64,000 nucleotides of DNA from Paraurantiacibacter namhicola (GCF_001687545.1 NZ_CP016545.1:620001-684000); one strand, 5' to 3'; numbered from the stretch's first letter, positions 8,365 to 16,994 are shown. Program-made: numbers and translations. Notes: a model not told the origin generated them from the letters alone.

Positions 8365-9207
8365 ATGGCATCACCATTCGTCTGGCTGCAGCACGCGCTG
8401 CCGCATCACGCCATTTCCCGCGGCATCGGCAAATTCGCATCGAGCGAGGTGCCGTGGCTGAAAGACATGCTGATCCGCCGCTTCATCGCCGCTTACGATG
8501 TGAACATGGACGAGGCGGCGCGCGGCATCGGCGAATACCGCAGCTTCAACGACTTCTTCACGCGCGAGCTGAAGCCCGGCGCTCGTCCGCTGGCGGACGC
8601 TGCCACGCACATCCTCTCCCCCGCCGATGGCGCCGTCAGCCAGATCGGGCAGGTGGAGCAGGGCCGCATATTCCAGGCCAAGGGTCGCCACTTCACCGCC
8701 ACGCAATTGCTGGGCGGCGATGCGGAAGCGGCAGAGCGTTTCGAGGGTGGCAGCTTCGCCACGATCTATCTCAGCCCGAAGGATTACCACCGCGTCCATA
8801 TGCCCGCTGCCGGAAAGCTTTCCAGCACGACTTACGTGCCGGGCGACCTGTTTAGTGTGAACGGCGTGACGGCCGAGAACGTGGACGGCCTCTTCGCCCG
8901 CAACGAACGGCTGGCCTGCCTGTTCGACGGGCCGCGCGGCAGCTTCGCCAGCGTGATGGTCGGCGCGATGATCGTGGCCGGAATCGAGACCGTGTGGGAC
9001 GGGCTGGTCGAAACCCACGCGCCCCGGCTGGTGCGGCAGGACTTCGCCGCGCGCGATGTTTCGCTGGCCGCGGGCGACGAGATGGGCCGCTTCATCCTCG
9101 GCTCAACAGCCGTGCTGCTGTTCGAGCCTGGCCGCGTAAATTGGCGCGACGGTTTGAAAGCGGGCGATGCGGTGCGGATGGGCGAGGCGCTTGGGACGCA
9201 CGCCTAG
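8365..9207 (+). CDS. psd: Phosphatidylserine decarboxylase proenzyme
   Basis: This inner-membrane enzyme decarboxylates phosphatidylserine to phosphatidylethanolamine. It is made as a proenzyme that cleaves itself at a conserved LGST, here at residues 245-248, giving a pyruvoyl group on Ser247. The Asp/His partners are visible in SPADG (Asp88) and YHRVH (His142/His145). At 280 residues it matches the E. coli-type enzyme. It starts 28 bases after the zinc-finger gene. Its stop overlaps by 4 bases the stop of the converging GNAT gene. No pssA is adjacent. Confidence 0.96.
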   Translation: MASPFVWLQHALPHHAISRGIGKFASSEVPWLKDMLIRRFIAAYDVNMDEAARGIGEYRSFNDFFTRELKPGARPLADAATHILSPADGAVSQIGQVEQGRIFQAKGRHFTATQLLGGDAEAAERFEGGSFATIYLSPKDYHRVHMPAAGKLSSTTYVPGDLFSVNGVTAENVDGLFARNERLACLFDGPRGSFASVMVGAMIVAGIETVWDGLVETHAPRLVRQDFAARDVSLAAGDEMGRFILGSTAVLLFEPGRVNWRDGLKAGDAVRMGEALGTHA

Positions 9208-9704
9208 CCGAATGCGGGTGCGTAGCTGACGGTGCCTTCAGGTGCGGGCCCGCTCAGGACCAGCCGCTGGAACTTTTCTGCTGGAGGGCCGGGATAGACG
9301 AGCTTCGGATCATGCTCGAACCCGAAACGCGGATAATATTCGGTCGAGCCAAGCAGCACGACGCCCTTCGTGCCCATAGTCTGCAGGTTGGCGAGACCCT
9401 TGCGAATCAGCGCGCTTCCGATGCCTTGCCGCTGCAGTTCTGGCCAAACGCTTACCGGACCGAGGCCGTACCACCCTTCCGTGCCATCTGAGATGGTGAC
9501 AGGCGAGAAGGCGATATGGCCGACGATCCGCCGGCTATCGGCCGCAACCAGCGATAGTGCCAGATCGCCATCGCAGCGAAGCTGGTCGACAATGCGCGGC
9601 TCGCTGCCGTCGCTATAGACCCGACCCTCGAAAGCTGTCGCCGTCAGTGCGTGGATCGTCGCGAGATCTTCGGGCCGTTCGTTTCGGATCCTGATTTCAG
9701 TCAA
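9204..9704 (-). CDS. GNAT-family N-acetyltransferase
   Basis: The 166-residue product carries the GNAT fold motifs: the acetyl-CoA loop QRQGIGSALIRKGL and the downstream LGSTEYYPRFGF typical of the predicted N-acetyltransferase YhbS subgroup. The substrate is unknown. Translation appears to start at TTG (9704), which overlaps the ribA stop in a TTGA junction. No Shine-Dalgarno is visible, so coupling to ribA is likely. It converges with psd, sharing four bases at the stops. Third gene of the xth-ribA-GNAT operon. Confidence 0.85.
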   Translation of the reverse strand: MTEIRIRNERPEDLATIHALTATAFEGRVYSDGSEPRIVDQLRCDGDLALSLVAADSRRIVGHIAFSPVTISDGTEGWYGLGPVSVWPELQRQGIGSALIRKGLANLQTMGTKGVVLLGSTEYYPRFGFEHDPKLVYPGPPAEKFQRLVLSGPAPEGTVSYAPAFG

Positions 9705-10768
9705 GGCAGGAGGTGGCCTGATCGGTCGCGCTTGGTAGCTAGATAGTCCGCATTGTACGGATTGTCGGGCAGCGCATGGGGTACGCGCTCGGTCACCTCT
9801 ATACCCGTAGCCTCCAGCGCAGCGACTTTCCTCGGATTGTTCGTCATCAGCCGGATCGAAGCGACATTCATCAGCTGGAGCATCCTACCCGCCACGGGAA
9901 AGTCGCGCGCTTCGTCTGGCAGGCCCAGGCGGGTGTTCGCATCGACCGTGTCGAAGCCCTGGTCCTGCAGGCGATAAGCGCGCAGCTTGTTGATCAATCC
10001 GATGCCGCGCCCTTCCTGCCGCATGTAGAGCAGCACGCCCCATCCGCCCTCGCGCGCCTCTGCGGCCATGGCGGCCAGCGCGCCGTCCAGCTGCGGGCCG
10101 CAGTCGCATTTCAGGCTGCCGAAGACATCCCCCGTCAGGCATTCGGAATGCAGGCGGACCAGCGGGGTGCGCGCGCCGTCCGGCTCGCCGATAACCAGCG
10201 CTGCATGTTCGCGCAGGTCATCTGCGCTGCGGAAGGCGACGATCTCCGCATCTTCCATTTCGCGCACGGGCAGCTGCGCACGCGTCGCGATCTGCAGGCG
10301 CTGCGGATCGGCGAATGCAGGCAGGTCGGCCGGGTCGAAACCGGCAGGCTCGCCCGCGTCATCAGGGTCCACCAGGAAGGCGGGCAGGATGCCGGCAATG
10401 CGGGCCAGCTCCAGCGCGGCCGCGGCGCTTTCGGGATCGTCCAGCGGCTCGGCGCGGAAGGGGCCCTTCAGCGGGTTGGCGAGGTCGAGCGAGGGGTCAG
10501 CCACCGGCAGCGCCTCCACGCTGGACAGCGCCCCGGCGGCGCGCACCAGGACGGGCGCCATCCCGCGCGCCGCTTCGCGCTGATTGCCCAGTTTCAGCGT
10601 GGCGGCACGGTCCTGCGACAGCAGCAGCCGGGCAGAGCGCGCCTCGCCAATGGCAGTTTCCACCGGCAGCAGCACCTGGCCGCCGGGAAGCACCACGGGC
10701 CACCCATGGCGCAGTGCGTCCACCGCCTGCGCCACGCGGCGTGTGGCGGATGGCGCGCGGGCGCTCAG
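9701..10768 (-). CDS. ribA: GTP cyclohydrolase II (riboflavin biosynthesis)
   Basis: Opens the GTP ring to give the first committed pyrimidine intermediate of riboflavin synthesis. The C-terminal half has the zinc site (Cys in SECLTGD and the pair in KCDCG), the YMRQEGRGIGL motif and the TNNPRK motif. The N-terminal 140 or so residues resemble a degenerate DHBP-synthase-like domain, so this is a GCHII with a probably non-catalytic N-extension. The start is unclear. The best ribosome site (GGAG) lies eight bases before a CTG at 10768 that overlaps the xth stop as CTGA. A GTG at 10735 has no such site, and the nearest ATG at 10939 lies deep inside xth. I used the CTG. Confidence 0.9.
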   Translation of the reverse strand: MSARAPSATRRVAQAVDALRHGWPVVLPGGQVLLPVETAIGEARSARLLLSQDRAATLKLGNQREAARGMAPVLVRAAGALSSVEALPVADPSLDLANPLKGPFRAEPLDDPESAAAALELARIAGILPAFLVDPDDAGEPAGFDPADLPAFADPQRLQIATRAQLPVREMEDAEIVAFRSADDLREHAALVIGEPDGARTPLVRLHSECLTGDVFGSLKCDCGPQLDGALAAMAAEAREGGWGVLLYMRQEGRGIGLINKLRAYRLQDQGFDTVDANTRLGLPDEARDFPVAGRMLQLMNVASIRLMTNNPRKVAALEATGIEVTERVPHALPDNPYNADYLATKRDRSGHLLP

Positions 10769-11556
10769 AGAGTGAACTCCGTCAGCAGCGGGATATGGTC
10801 GCTCGGCTTTTCCCAGCTGCGCGCATCTTCCAGGATCCAGTGGCGCGTGGATTGCGCCGCAAGCTCCGGACTGGCCCACATGTGGTCCAGCCGCCGCCCG
10901 CGATCGTTCACGCGCCAGTCCTTGCTGCGATAGGACCACCAGCTGAAATAGCGGTCCGGCGCGGGGATGTGCTGGCGGCCGAGATCGGCCCAGCCATGCG
11001 CGTCCATGAAGCGCTGCAGGCTCTCCACCTCGACCGGCGTGTGGCTGACGACCTTCAGCAGCTGCTTGTGGTTCCAGACATCGCTTTCCAGCGGTGCGAT
11101 GTTGAAATCGCCCACGATCAGCGTGGGCCGGTCCACCTTGTCGGCCCAGCGGGTCATGCGTTCGAGGAAGTCCAGCTTCTGTCCGAATTTCGCATTCTTC
11201 TCGCGGTCCGGCTCGTCGCCGCCGGCCGGCACGTAGACATTCTCCACGATCATCCCGTCATGATCGGGCAGCTCCACGCCGACATGGCGGGCTTCGCCAT
11301 TGTCCTGCCAGTCGTGGCGGGAAAACTCGCGCAGCGGCACTTTCGCCACCGTGGCAACGCCGTGATAGCCCTTCTGCCCGTGCACGGCGAAATGCTCGTA
11401 ACCCAGCTCGCGAAACGCGTCGTAGGGGAACTGGTTTTCCTGGCACTTGATTTCCTGCAGGCACAGCACGTCGGGCGCCTCCTGCTTCAGGAAATCCGCG
11501 ACGATCGGCATCCGCAGGCGGACCGAATTGATGTTCCATGTAGCGACGGTGACCAT
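10765..11556 (-). CDS. xth: Exodeoxyribonuclease III / AP endonuclease
   Basis: A 263-residue ExoIII-type base-excision-repair nuclease that nicks abasic sites and degrades 3' ends. Motifs: N-terminal ATWNINSVR, metal ligand Glu35 in LCLQEIKC, GDFNIAP in the middle, RLDHMW, and the terminal SDHIPL with the catalytic Asp-His. The ATG at 11556 begins the conserved TVATWN sequence; an upstream in-frame ATG at 11631 would add a proline-rich tail and overlap the terminator hairpin at 11623-11655. First gene of the xth-ribA-GNAT operon. Confidence 0.94.
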   Translation of the reverse strand: MVTVATWNINSVRLRMPIVADFLKQEAPDVLCLQEIKCQENQFPYDAFRELGYEHFAVHGQKGYHGVATVAKVPLREFSRHDWQDNGEARHVGVELPDHDGMIVENVYVPAGGDEPDREKNAKFGQKLDFLERMTRWADKVDRPTLIVGDFNIAPLESDVWNHKQLLKVVSHTPVEVESLQRFMDAHGWADLGRQHIPAPDRYFSWWSYRSKDWRVNDRGRRLDHMWASPELAAQSTRHWILEDARSWEKPSDHIPLLTEFTL

Positions 11557-11618
11557 GGGCCGAGGCGATAGGGCGCAGAGGCAGGTGGGGCAAGGCGGTG
11601 GCGCGGCTCGTGGGCACG

Positions 11619-11745
11619 AAAAAACCCCCATCCCGGGGGCATTGGGATGGGGGTTCCTATCGAGCGTTCGTCACGCTTGTCGCAAAGCCGGGGTACCAGG
11701 AGACAGGGCAACAGGGGGGAAACCCGCCTCCAATCCGTCCATGCG
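11619..11745 (-). ncRNA. Candidate small RNA with C-rich loops, ending in a strong terminator
   Basis: The 278-base gap between lolA and xth holds, on the minus strand, a series of hairpins and a terminator but no plausible protein. Going 5' to 3': a hairpin closed by GGAG/CTCC (11699-11731) exposing a CCCCCC loop; a perfect 5-bp hairpin (11663-11667 with 11673-11677); then a 12-bp terminator stem (11623-11634 with 11644-11655) with a GCCCCC loop and TTTTTT. Exposed C runs fit base-pairing with ribosome binding sites. The 5' end is a guess. It could instead be the long 3' untranslated region of lolA. Confidence 0.45.
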
Positions 11746-11834
11746 GTGATATTATTACGCCTGCCCGGCTTGCCGTGAAATGAATGGCAAGCAACGGCTG
11801 GTCGCAGCAGCGCGTCAGATGGAAGGCAGGCCGT

Positions 11835-12515
11835 TTACCGCGGGCGACGGGACGACTTGCGCGGATCCTTGAACCTGAATGCGGAGTTGCTGACCGCCAC
11901 GCCATAGCGGTGGTTCGACAGCCGCACGGTCGTGCGCTTGTTCTGCGAATCGAGCGCCACCCAGCTGTGCAGCTTCAGGCCGCCGGGGGAGGCTGCGTCC
12001 TTCACCATCACCAGCGTGATGACGCCGTATTCCGGCTTCTTCGGATCGCGCACTTCCACGCTCAGCACATTGGGATTGCCCGTCTGCACCAGCTTGCCGA
12101 AACGCTTCACGTCCCGCTTGGGATCGAGCAGCGCGCCAAGCGGAGAATTCTTGATCGGCCAGCGCTGGACCTGCGCCACTTCGTAATCGACCAGCGTCAG
12201 CGACTTGCCGTCAGCGACCACCAGCATGTTCACGTCCTTCGAATATTCGAATCGGATGCGGCCGGGGTTCTTCAGCGTCAGTTCGCCCGACACGGTCTTG
12301 CCCGCGCGGTCGGTCTGCGTGAAATCAGCTTTCAGCGTGGTGATGGAGCGCAGCGCGGTGACCACCTGGTCCAGCTGCTGGCTGGCGGATTGCGCGGCGA
12401 CCGGCGTGACCGGCGCAACAAGCGCAAGCGGCGCGGCAAAGGCCATGGCGCCTGCAAGGGCAGCAGCCATGACGCGTTTCGGGCTACGGTTCTGGGTACG
12501 GGTCAAGTGTGTCAT
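11835..12515 (-). CDS. lolA: Outer-membrane lipoprotein carrier protein LolA
   Basis: Periplasmic chaperone that ferries lipoproteins from the inner-membrane LolCDE complex to the outer membrane. From the ATG at 12515 it is 226 residues: a signal peptide ending near VAAQSA, then the LolA half-barrel with FTQTDR, GELTLKNPGRIRFEY and the lipid-pocket strands. The C-terminus is basic. A GTG at 12551 could extend it by 12 residues. Its likely clients include the several lipoproteins encoded in this window. In many proteobacteria lolA follows ftsK; here ftsK is about 19 kb away. Confidence 0.9.
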   Translation of the reverse strand: MTHLTRTQNRSPKRVMAAALAGAMAFAAPLALVAPVTPVAAQSASQQLDQVVTALRSITTLKADFTQTDRAGKTVSGELTLKNPGRIRFEYSKDVNMLVVADGKSLTLVDYEVAQVQRWPIKNSPLGALLDPKRDVKRFGKLVQTGNPNVLSVEVRDPKKPEYGVITLVMVKDAASPGGLKLHSWVALDSQNKRTTVRLSNHRYGVAVSNSAFRFKDPRKSSRRPR

Positions 12516-12601
12516 GCTCCGTGTGTTAGCGACGGAGCGTTGAACGGTCACTGAATTTCAACGGTTCCCGCCGTTCAGGCAGGACTACGCAATTCTGCCG
12601 A

Positions 12602-12769
12602 TTACTTGATCTTCGCTTCCTTGAACTCGACGTGCTTCTTGGCAATCGGGTCGTACTTGCGGAAGCTCATCTTCTCGGTGATGTTGCGCGGGTTCTTCTT
12701 GGTGACATAGAAGAAGCCGGTGCCGGCGGTCGAATTGAGGCGGATCTTGACGGTTGCGGGCTTCGCCAT
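12602..12769 (-). CDS. rpmG: 50S ribosomal protein L33
   Basis: A 55-residue L33 with the characteristic start [11 protein letters not shown], the GFFYVTKKN strand and a lysine-rich C-terminus ending EFKEAKIK. There is no zinc-binding CXXC pair, so this is the zinc-independent (C-minus) form. The frame is open upstream to 12895, but the ATG at 12769 gives the exact family length. The gap to lolA is 86 bases. It stands alone, away from other ribosomal genes, as rpmG often does. Confidence 0.96.
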   Translation of the reverse strand: MAKPATVKIRLNSTAGTGFFYVTKKNPRNITEKMSFRKYDPIAKKHVEFKEAKIK

Positions 12770-12907
12770 GGTACTTCTTCCGTATCGGTCGGGGCGCCGG
12801 GCGCCCGGAACCTGGGGTAAAAACAGGTCGGGCGACGCGCATGCGCCGCCCATACGGGCGCGCCAATGGGTGATTCCCGCCCGAAAGTCAAGCATTGCAG
12901 GGGCGGA

Positions 12908-13321
12908 TCAGAGCTCCGGCCTGCCGCGCAATGCCTTCTTCTCGCCATGCGCTTTCTTCGCCTTCAGGCGCTTCACCTTGCCGATGCGGTTCACGCGGCT
13001 CTTCTTTCGCACCTTGGGCTCGCGCAGGCTCGCTTCCAGCAGGTCGGCCAGTCGCTCGCGCGCCTCGCGGCGATTGGCATCCTGCGTGCGGTGGTTGCGG
13101 GCATCGATCACGATCTCGCCCGCCTGGTTCAGGCGGCTGCCGGCAAGGTCCTGCAGCCGGTGGAAGATGCGCGGGGGCAGGCCCAGCGCATAGATGTTCA
13201 CGCGCAGCTGGACGGCGGTGGCCACCTTGTTGACGTTCTGCCCGCCCGGGCCGGACGCTGTGACGAAGCTTTCCTCCGCCAGCGTCTGCGCCCGGTCGAT
13301 TATGCTCACACTGCCGTCCAC
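12908..13321 (-). CDS. arfB: Alternative ribosome-rescue factor ArfB (peptidyl-tRNA hydrolase, GGQ family)
   Basis: A 137-residue codon-independent release factor that rescues ribosomes stalled on mRNAs without stop codons. The catalytic GGQ is at residues 26-28 in SGPGGQNVNK. The last 40 or so residues are rich in Lys and Arg, the tail that in this family enters the empty mRNA channel. Its start overlaps the end of the upstream pseudouridine synthase gene by 16 bases, so it is the last gene of the pabBC-aspC-rlu-arfB operon. Confidence 0.95.
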   Translation of the reverse strand: MDGSVSIIDRAQTLAEESFVTASGPGGQNVNKVATAVQLRVNIYALGLPPRIFHRLQDLAGSRLNQAGEIVIDARNHRTQDANRREARERLADLLEASLREPKVRKKSRVNRIGKVKRLKAKKAHGEKKALRGRPEL

Positions 13322-13956
13322 TCGCCAAAGCGTGCGGGCAGCGGCGCGGTCGCCTCGATTGGCGTCTTGCCTTCGCGCTCCACCTTCAGGGCGTGGGCGT
13401 GCAGCAGCATGCCGGCACCATCGCGCACGCCATAGATGGGATCGCCCACCAGCGGCAGGCCGAGGCCATGCTCCGTATGCACGCGGATCTGGTGGGTGCG
13501 GCCTGTCTCCGGGCGGAATTCCACCAGCGTGCGGCCACCGCGGATTTCCAGCCGGCGCCAGTGCGTGACGGAGGGCTTGCCCTTCTTCGCAGGGATCATC
13601 CGCCAGCCTTTCTCGGCGCTGCTAATCTTGGCGAGCGCGAGTTCGATCGTGCCCTCTTCCTCGGCCAGTTCGCCCGCCAGCACACCGAGGTAGGTCTTGC
13701 TGACCAGGCGGTCTTCGAACGCCTTGTTGAACCGCTTCAGCGCCTTGGGATTGCGCGCCAGCAGCAGGCAGCCGCTGGTGTCGGTATCCAATCGGTGCAC
13801 CGGCGTGGGCTGGCGCTGGAAGCCCAGCCGCAGGTCATCGAGATGGTCGACCAGCGCCGGGCCGCCCTTGCGCGGCGTATCGATCGGCAGGCCCGCGGGC
13901 TTGTCAATCACCAGGGCTTCGCCGTCTTCGTACAGGATAGGGACCGGATCGCTCAT
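13306..13956 (-). CDS. RluA-family RNA pseudouridine synthase
   Basis: A 216-residue enzyme that isomerises uridine to pseudouridine in rRNA or tRNA. The catalytic motif HRLDTDTSG is at residues 54-62 (Asp57 nucleophile), and the family motifs KTYLGVLAG and GRTHQIRVH follow. There is no S4 domain, so it resembles the RluA/TruC group rather than RluC/RluD. The exact target uridine cannot be read from sequence. The ATG at 13956 overlaps the aspC-like stop (ATGA). Its 3' end overlaps arfB by 16 bases. Confidence 0.92.
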   Translation of the reverse strand: MSDPVPILYEDGEALVIDKPAGLPIDTPRKGGPALVDHLDDLRLGFQRQPTPVHRLDTDTSGCLLLARNPKALKRFNKAFEDRLVSKTYLGVLAGELAEEEGTIELALAKISSAEKGWRMIPAKKGKPSVTHWRRLEIRGGRTLVEFRPETGRTHQIRVHTEHGLGLPLVGDPIYGVRDGAGMLLHAHALKVEREGKTPIEATAPLPARFGEWTAV

Positions 13957-15140
13957 GCCAGCGCGCTTTCCACGCGGGACAGGGCCTCGTCCAGCTTTTC
14001 CTTGCTCGCGGCGAAGCTGATGCGGAAGCCATCCCGGCCGCCAAAGGCGCTTGCCGGGACGATTGCCACGCCATTGTCCAGCAGGTGCAGGGCCAGGGCA
14101 GCATCGTCTCCGAACCGATCCATCAGCGGGGCAGCGTCTACAAAGGCATAGAAGGCGCCGTCCGGCACGGGGCAGGACAGGCCGGGAATGGCATTGATGC
14201 GGCGCACCACCAGGTCGCGGCGCTCGCGAAACGCCTCGCGCCACTCGGCCAGGAAATCCTGTGGCCCCTCCAGCGCGGCCACGGCTGCGGCCTGGCTAAC
14301 GGCGGCGGGGTTGCCGCTGGTGTTGGATTGCAGGCGGCCCATGGCATCGACCAGCCAATGAGGGCCTGTGGCGAGCCCGATGCGAAAGCCGGTCATGGCA
14401 TAGGCCTTGGACACGCCGGACACGGTCAGCACGCGCTCGGCAAGGTCCGGGCAGACGGCGGCCAACGTGGCATGCGGGCCGGACGTATAATTGAGCGGCG
14501 CGTAGATATCGTCCGACAGGACCATGACCTGCGGATGGCTTCGCAGCACTTCCCCGATATGGCGCAGCATCTGTGCCGGATAGACGGCGCCGGTGGGATT
14601 GCCCGGGCTGTTGAGCACCAGCCATTTCGTGCGCGGGCCGATCTGGCCGTCCAGCTCTCCCGCATCGAAGCGGAAGCCATCGCGCGGATGGGTCAGCAGC
14701 GGGACCACACTTGCGCCCATGAAGCGCACCATCTGCGGATAGCTGACCCACCACGGGCTGGGCACGATCACCTCGTCCCCGGCGGAGAGTGTCGCCGCGA
14801 AAGCCTCGAAGATGGCCTGCTTTCCGCCAGCGGTCGCGATGATCGCGTCGGGCTGCGCGGCGATGCCGAGATCGCGCTGGAAATGCAGCGCGGCGGCGGC
14901 TTTCAGCGCGCTTGTCCCGGTGACGGCAGTGTATCTGGTTGCACCGTCATCCAGCGCAGCCTTGGCCGCCGCGATGATGTGGGACGGGGTGGGGAAATCC
15001 GGCTCACCCACGCTGAGGGAGATGATGTCCCGCCCTGCTTCGCGCAGGGCGCTCGCCCGGTCGGTCATGGCGGTGGTCTGCGAGGCTGCGACGCGCTCCA
15101 TCGCCTGGCCCAGATGGGCGCGCGGGTCGGCACCGGTCAT
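13953..15140 (-). CDS. Class I pyridoxal-phosphate aminotransferase (aspartate/aromatic aminotransferase type)
   Basis: A 395-residue fold-type I aminotransferase. PLP lysine is Lys245 in SGVSKAYAMTGFRIG; the SPGNPTG turn (178-184), Asp210 and Arg253 complete the cofactor site. The sequence is closest in style to alphaproteobacterial aspartate aminotransferases, but the precise amino-acid specificity is inferred. It overlaps by 4 bases (ATGA) both the upstream pabBC gene and the downstream pseudouridine synthase gene, so all are co-translated. Linking an aminotransferase to folate genes is probably a translational convenience rather than a pathway. Confidence 0.93.
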   Translation of the reverse strand: MTGADPRAHLGQAMERVAASQTTAMTDRASALREAGRDIISLSVGEPDFPTPSHIIAAAKAALDDGATRYTAVTGTSALKAAAALHFQRDLGIAAQPDAIIATAGGKQAIFEAFAATLSAGDEVIVPSPWWVSYPQMVRFMGASVVPLLTHPRDGFRFDAGELDGQIGPRTKWLVLNSPGNPTGAVYPAQMLRHIGEVLRSHPQVMVLSDDIYAPLNYTSGPHATLAAVCPDLAERVLTVSGVSKAYAMTGFRIGLATGPHWLVDAMGRLQSNTSGNPAAVSQAAAVAALEGPQDFLAEWREAFRERRDLVVRRINAIPGLSCPVPDGAFYAFVDAAPLMDRFGDDAALALHLLDNGVAIVPASAFGGRDGFRISFAASKEKLDEALSRVESALA

Positions 15141-16936
15141 CCGGCCAGTTCCGCCTGCACCAGCCCGCGTACGGCATTGCCCAGCAGGAAACCGCCGGCA
15201 AGATCGCCAAGCGTCAGCTCCGCCTCGCGCGCTTCGCCGCTGTCCAGCAGGTGCTGGCGCTCGACGCCGGGCAGCAGGCCGAGCGCTACGGGCGGGGTCA
15301 GCAGAACGCCGTCCTTGCCGCGAACGAAGATATTGGACCAGCTGCCTTCGGTCACCAGGCCATCGTCACGCACGAAGATCGCTTCGCCTGCATCCTGCCC
15401 GCGCGCCACGGCGACCGCATCGGCGTAGAAGCCGCGGTCCGTGGACTTGTGCCGCAGCCGCCAGTCGCTGGCGACGACGGGCAGGGGCAAGGCGACGCAG
15501 CGAACCGGCTCTGCAGCCTGCGGCAGGGGCTGCGTTTCCAGCGCGATGGCGCCTCCGCGGGCGAGCAGCAGGCGGACCTTTGCAGCCTCGCCCAGCTCGA
15601 AGCACAGGGCCTGGATCTGGTTTCGCGCATCGTGCCGGTCGAACTGGAATCCCAGCTCCGCCGCACTCGCCTTCAGCCGCGAGAGATGCAGCTCCAGCCG
15701 CGCGATGCCGCTGTCGGGTTCGAAGCGCATCGTCTCGATCAGATCGTGTCCGCCCGCCGCGCCGCGCAGGAAGCCGGCCTTGATCAGGCACTCGCGCCAT
15801 TCGGTCATGGGCGCGCTATCGGCCACGATCGCCCCGCCAACGCCCAGCGTGGCATGGTGGCGCGCATTCTCGCCCGGCGTCAGGCGCACGGTGCGGATGG
15901 CGACGTTGAAGGCCGCATCGCCGCTGGCATCAACCCGCCCGATAGCGCCGCAATAGGGGCCGCGCGCATCGCGCTCCAGCGCGTCGATCAGTTCCATGGC
16001 GCGGATCTTGGGCGCGCCGGTGATGGAGCCGCAGGGAAACAGCGCGCGCAGCACGTCCATCGCGCCCATCCCGGCTTGCAAGGTGGCCGTGACGGTGCTC
16101 GTCATCTGGTGGACCGTGGGATAGCTTTCCACGGCGAAGGGATCGCTGACATCCACGCTGCCTGCCTCTGCCACACGCGACAAATCGTTGCGCATCAGGT
16201 CCAGGATCATCAGGTTTTCCGCCCGGTCCTTTACAGAACTGGCCAGTTCTCGCGCCAGTGCATCGTCGCTTTTCGTGTCGAGGCCGCGCGGGCGCGTGCC
16301 TTTCATCGGCTTCACCCGGGCGTTGCGGCCCTGCAGGCTGAAGAACAGCTCCGGGCTGAAGCTCAGCAGCCAATGGCTGCCATCGAAGACCAGCCCGCCA
16401 TATCCGGCTGCGGCATCGGGCCGGATGGCGGCATAGATGGCCAGTGGATCGCCCCGCGCCGGGCCGTGGAGGGAGAAGGTGAGGTTGGCCTGGTAGATGT
16501 CGCCTGCGCGGATCGCTTCCTGCAGGGCGTCGAAATTCGCGCAATACCCGCCGGGGGAGATGGCCGGGTCCATCGGGCCGATGCTGGCATGCCCTGTATC
16601 TGCGCGCGCGGCGAGCCATGCGGGCACCTCTGCTGCCGGGATCGGTTCGGGATCATCGAACAGCCCCAGCCACACCAGTGGGCCGGCGGCCCCTGTGCGA
16701 GCGTGGGCCAGCGATTGCAGGCGCGGCTCCAGCGCAAGGCCCGCCTCGTAAGCGATATAGCCTGCCAGGTGTCCGCCCTGCTCGCGGCGGGCGGCATCGG
16801 CTCCGGCCAGGGCGGCATCCACATCCTGCGGGCGATGGGCGACGAAAATGGCGCGCGGCGCGCTGTAGAATTGCGCATCCGCTGCCCCGTCCGCGCGTGC
16901 GTCATCCAGCAGGACGAAGGGTTGCCTCACTTCCAT
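15137..16936 (-). CDS. pabBC: Fused aminodeoxychorismate synthase component I and 4-amino-4-deoxychorismate lyase (PabB-PabC)
   Basis: A 599-residue fusion making the p-aminobenzoate part of folate. Residues about 90-370 are the chorismate-utilising PabB domain, with KGTRPRG, LMRNDLSRV and GSITGAPKIRAMELI. Residues about 385-599 are a PLP-dependent fold-type IV lyase (PabC), with the RHKSTDRGFY segment holding the likely PLP lysine and the VTEGSWSNIF motif. The fusion supplies both steps after glutamine amide transfer; no pabA is in the window. The ATG at 16936 has an AGG-containing ribosome site. First gene of a four-gene operon. Confidence 0.93.
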   Translation of the reverse strand: MEVRQPFVLLDDARADGAADAQFYSAPRAIFVAHRPQDVDAALAGADAARREQGGHLAGYIAYEAGLALEPRLQSLAHARTGAAGPLVWLGLFDDPEPIPAAEVPAWLAARADTGHASIGPMDPAISPGGYCANFDALQEAIRAGDIYQANLTFSLHGPARGDPLAIYAAIRPDAAAGYGGLVFDGSHWLLSFSPELFFSLQGRNARVKPMKGTRPRGLDTKSDDALARELASSVKDRAENLMILDLMRNDLSRVAEAGSVDVSDPFAVESYPTVHQMTSTVTATLQAGMGAMDVLRALFPCGSITGAPKIRAMELIDALERDARGPYCGAIGRVDASGDAAFNVAIRTVRLTPGENARHHATLGVGGAIVADSAPMTEWRECLIKAGFLRGAAGGHDLIETMRFEPDSGIARLELHLSRLKASAAELGFQFDRHDARNQIQALCFELGEAAKVRLLLARGGAIALETQPLPQAAEPVRCVALPLPVVASDWRLRHKSTDRGFYADAVAVARGQDAGEAIFVRDDGLVTEGSWSNIFVRGKDGVLLTPPVALGLLPGVERQHLLDSGEAREAELTLGDLAGGFLLGNAVRGLVQAELAG

Positions 16937-16994
16937 CGCGCCTGCTCTAGCCCGTCCGGCGCATATGTCTATTACCGGAAAAGCACGGCGCGCT

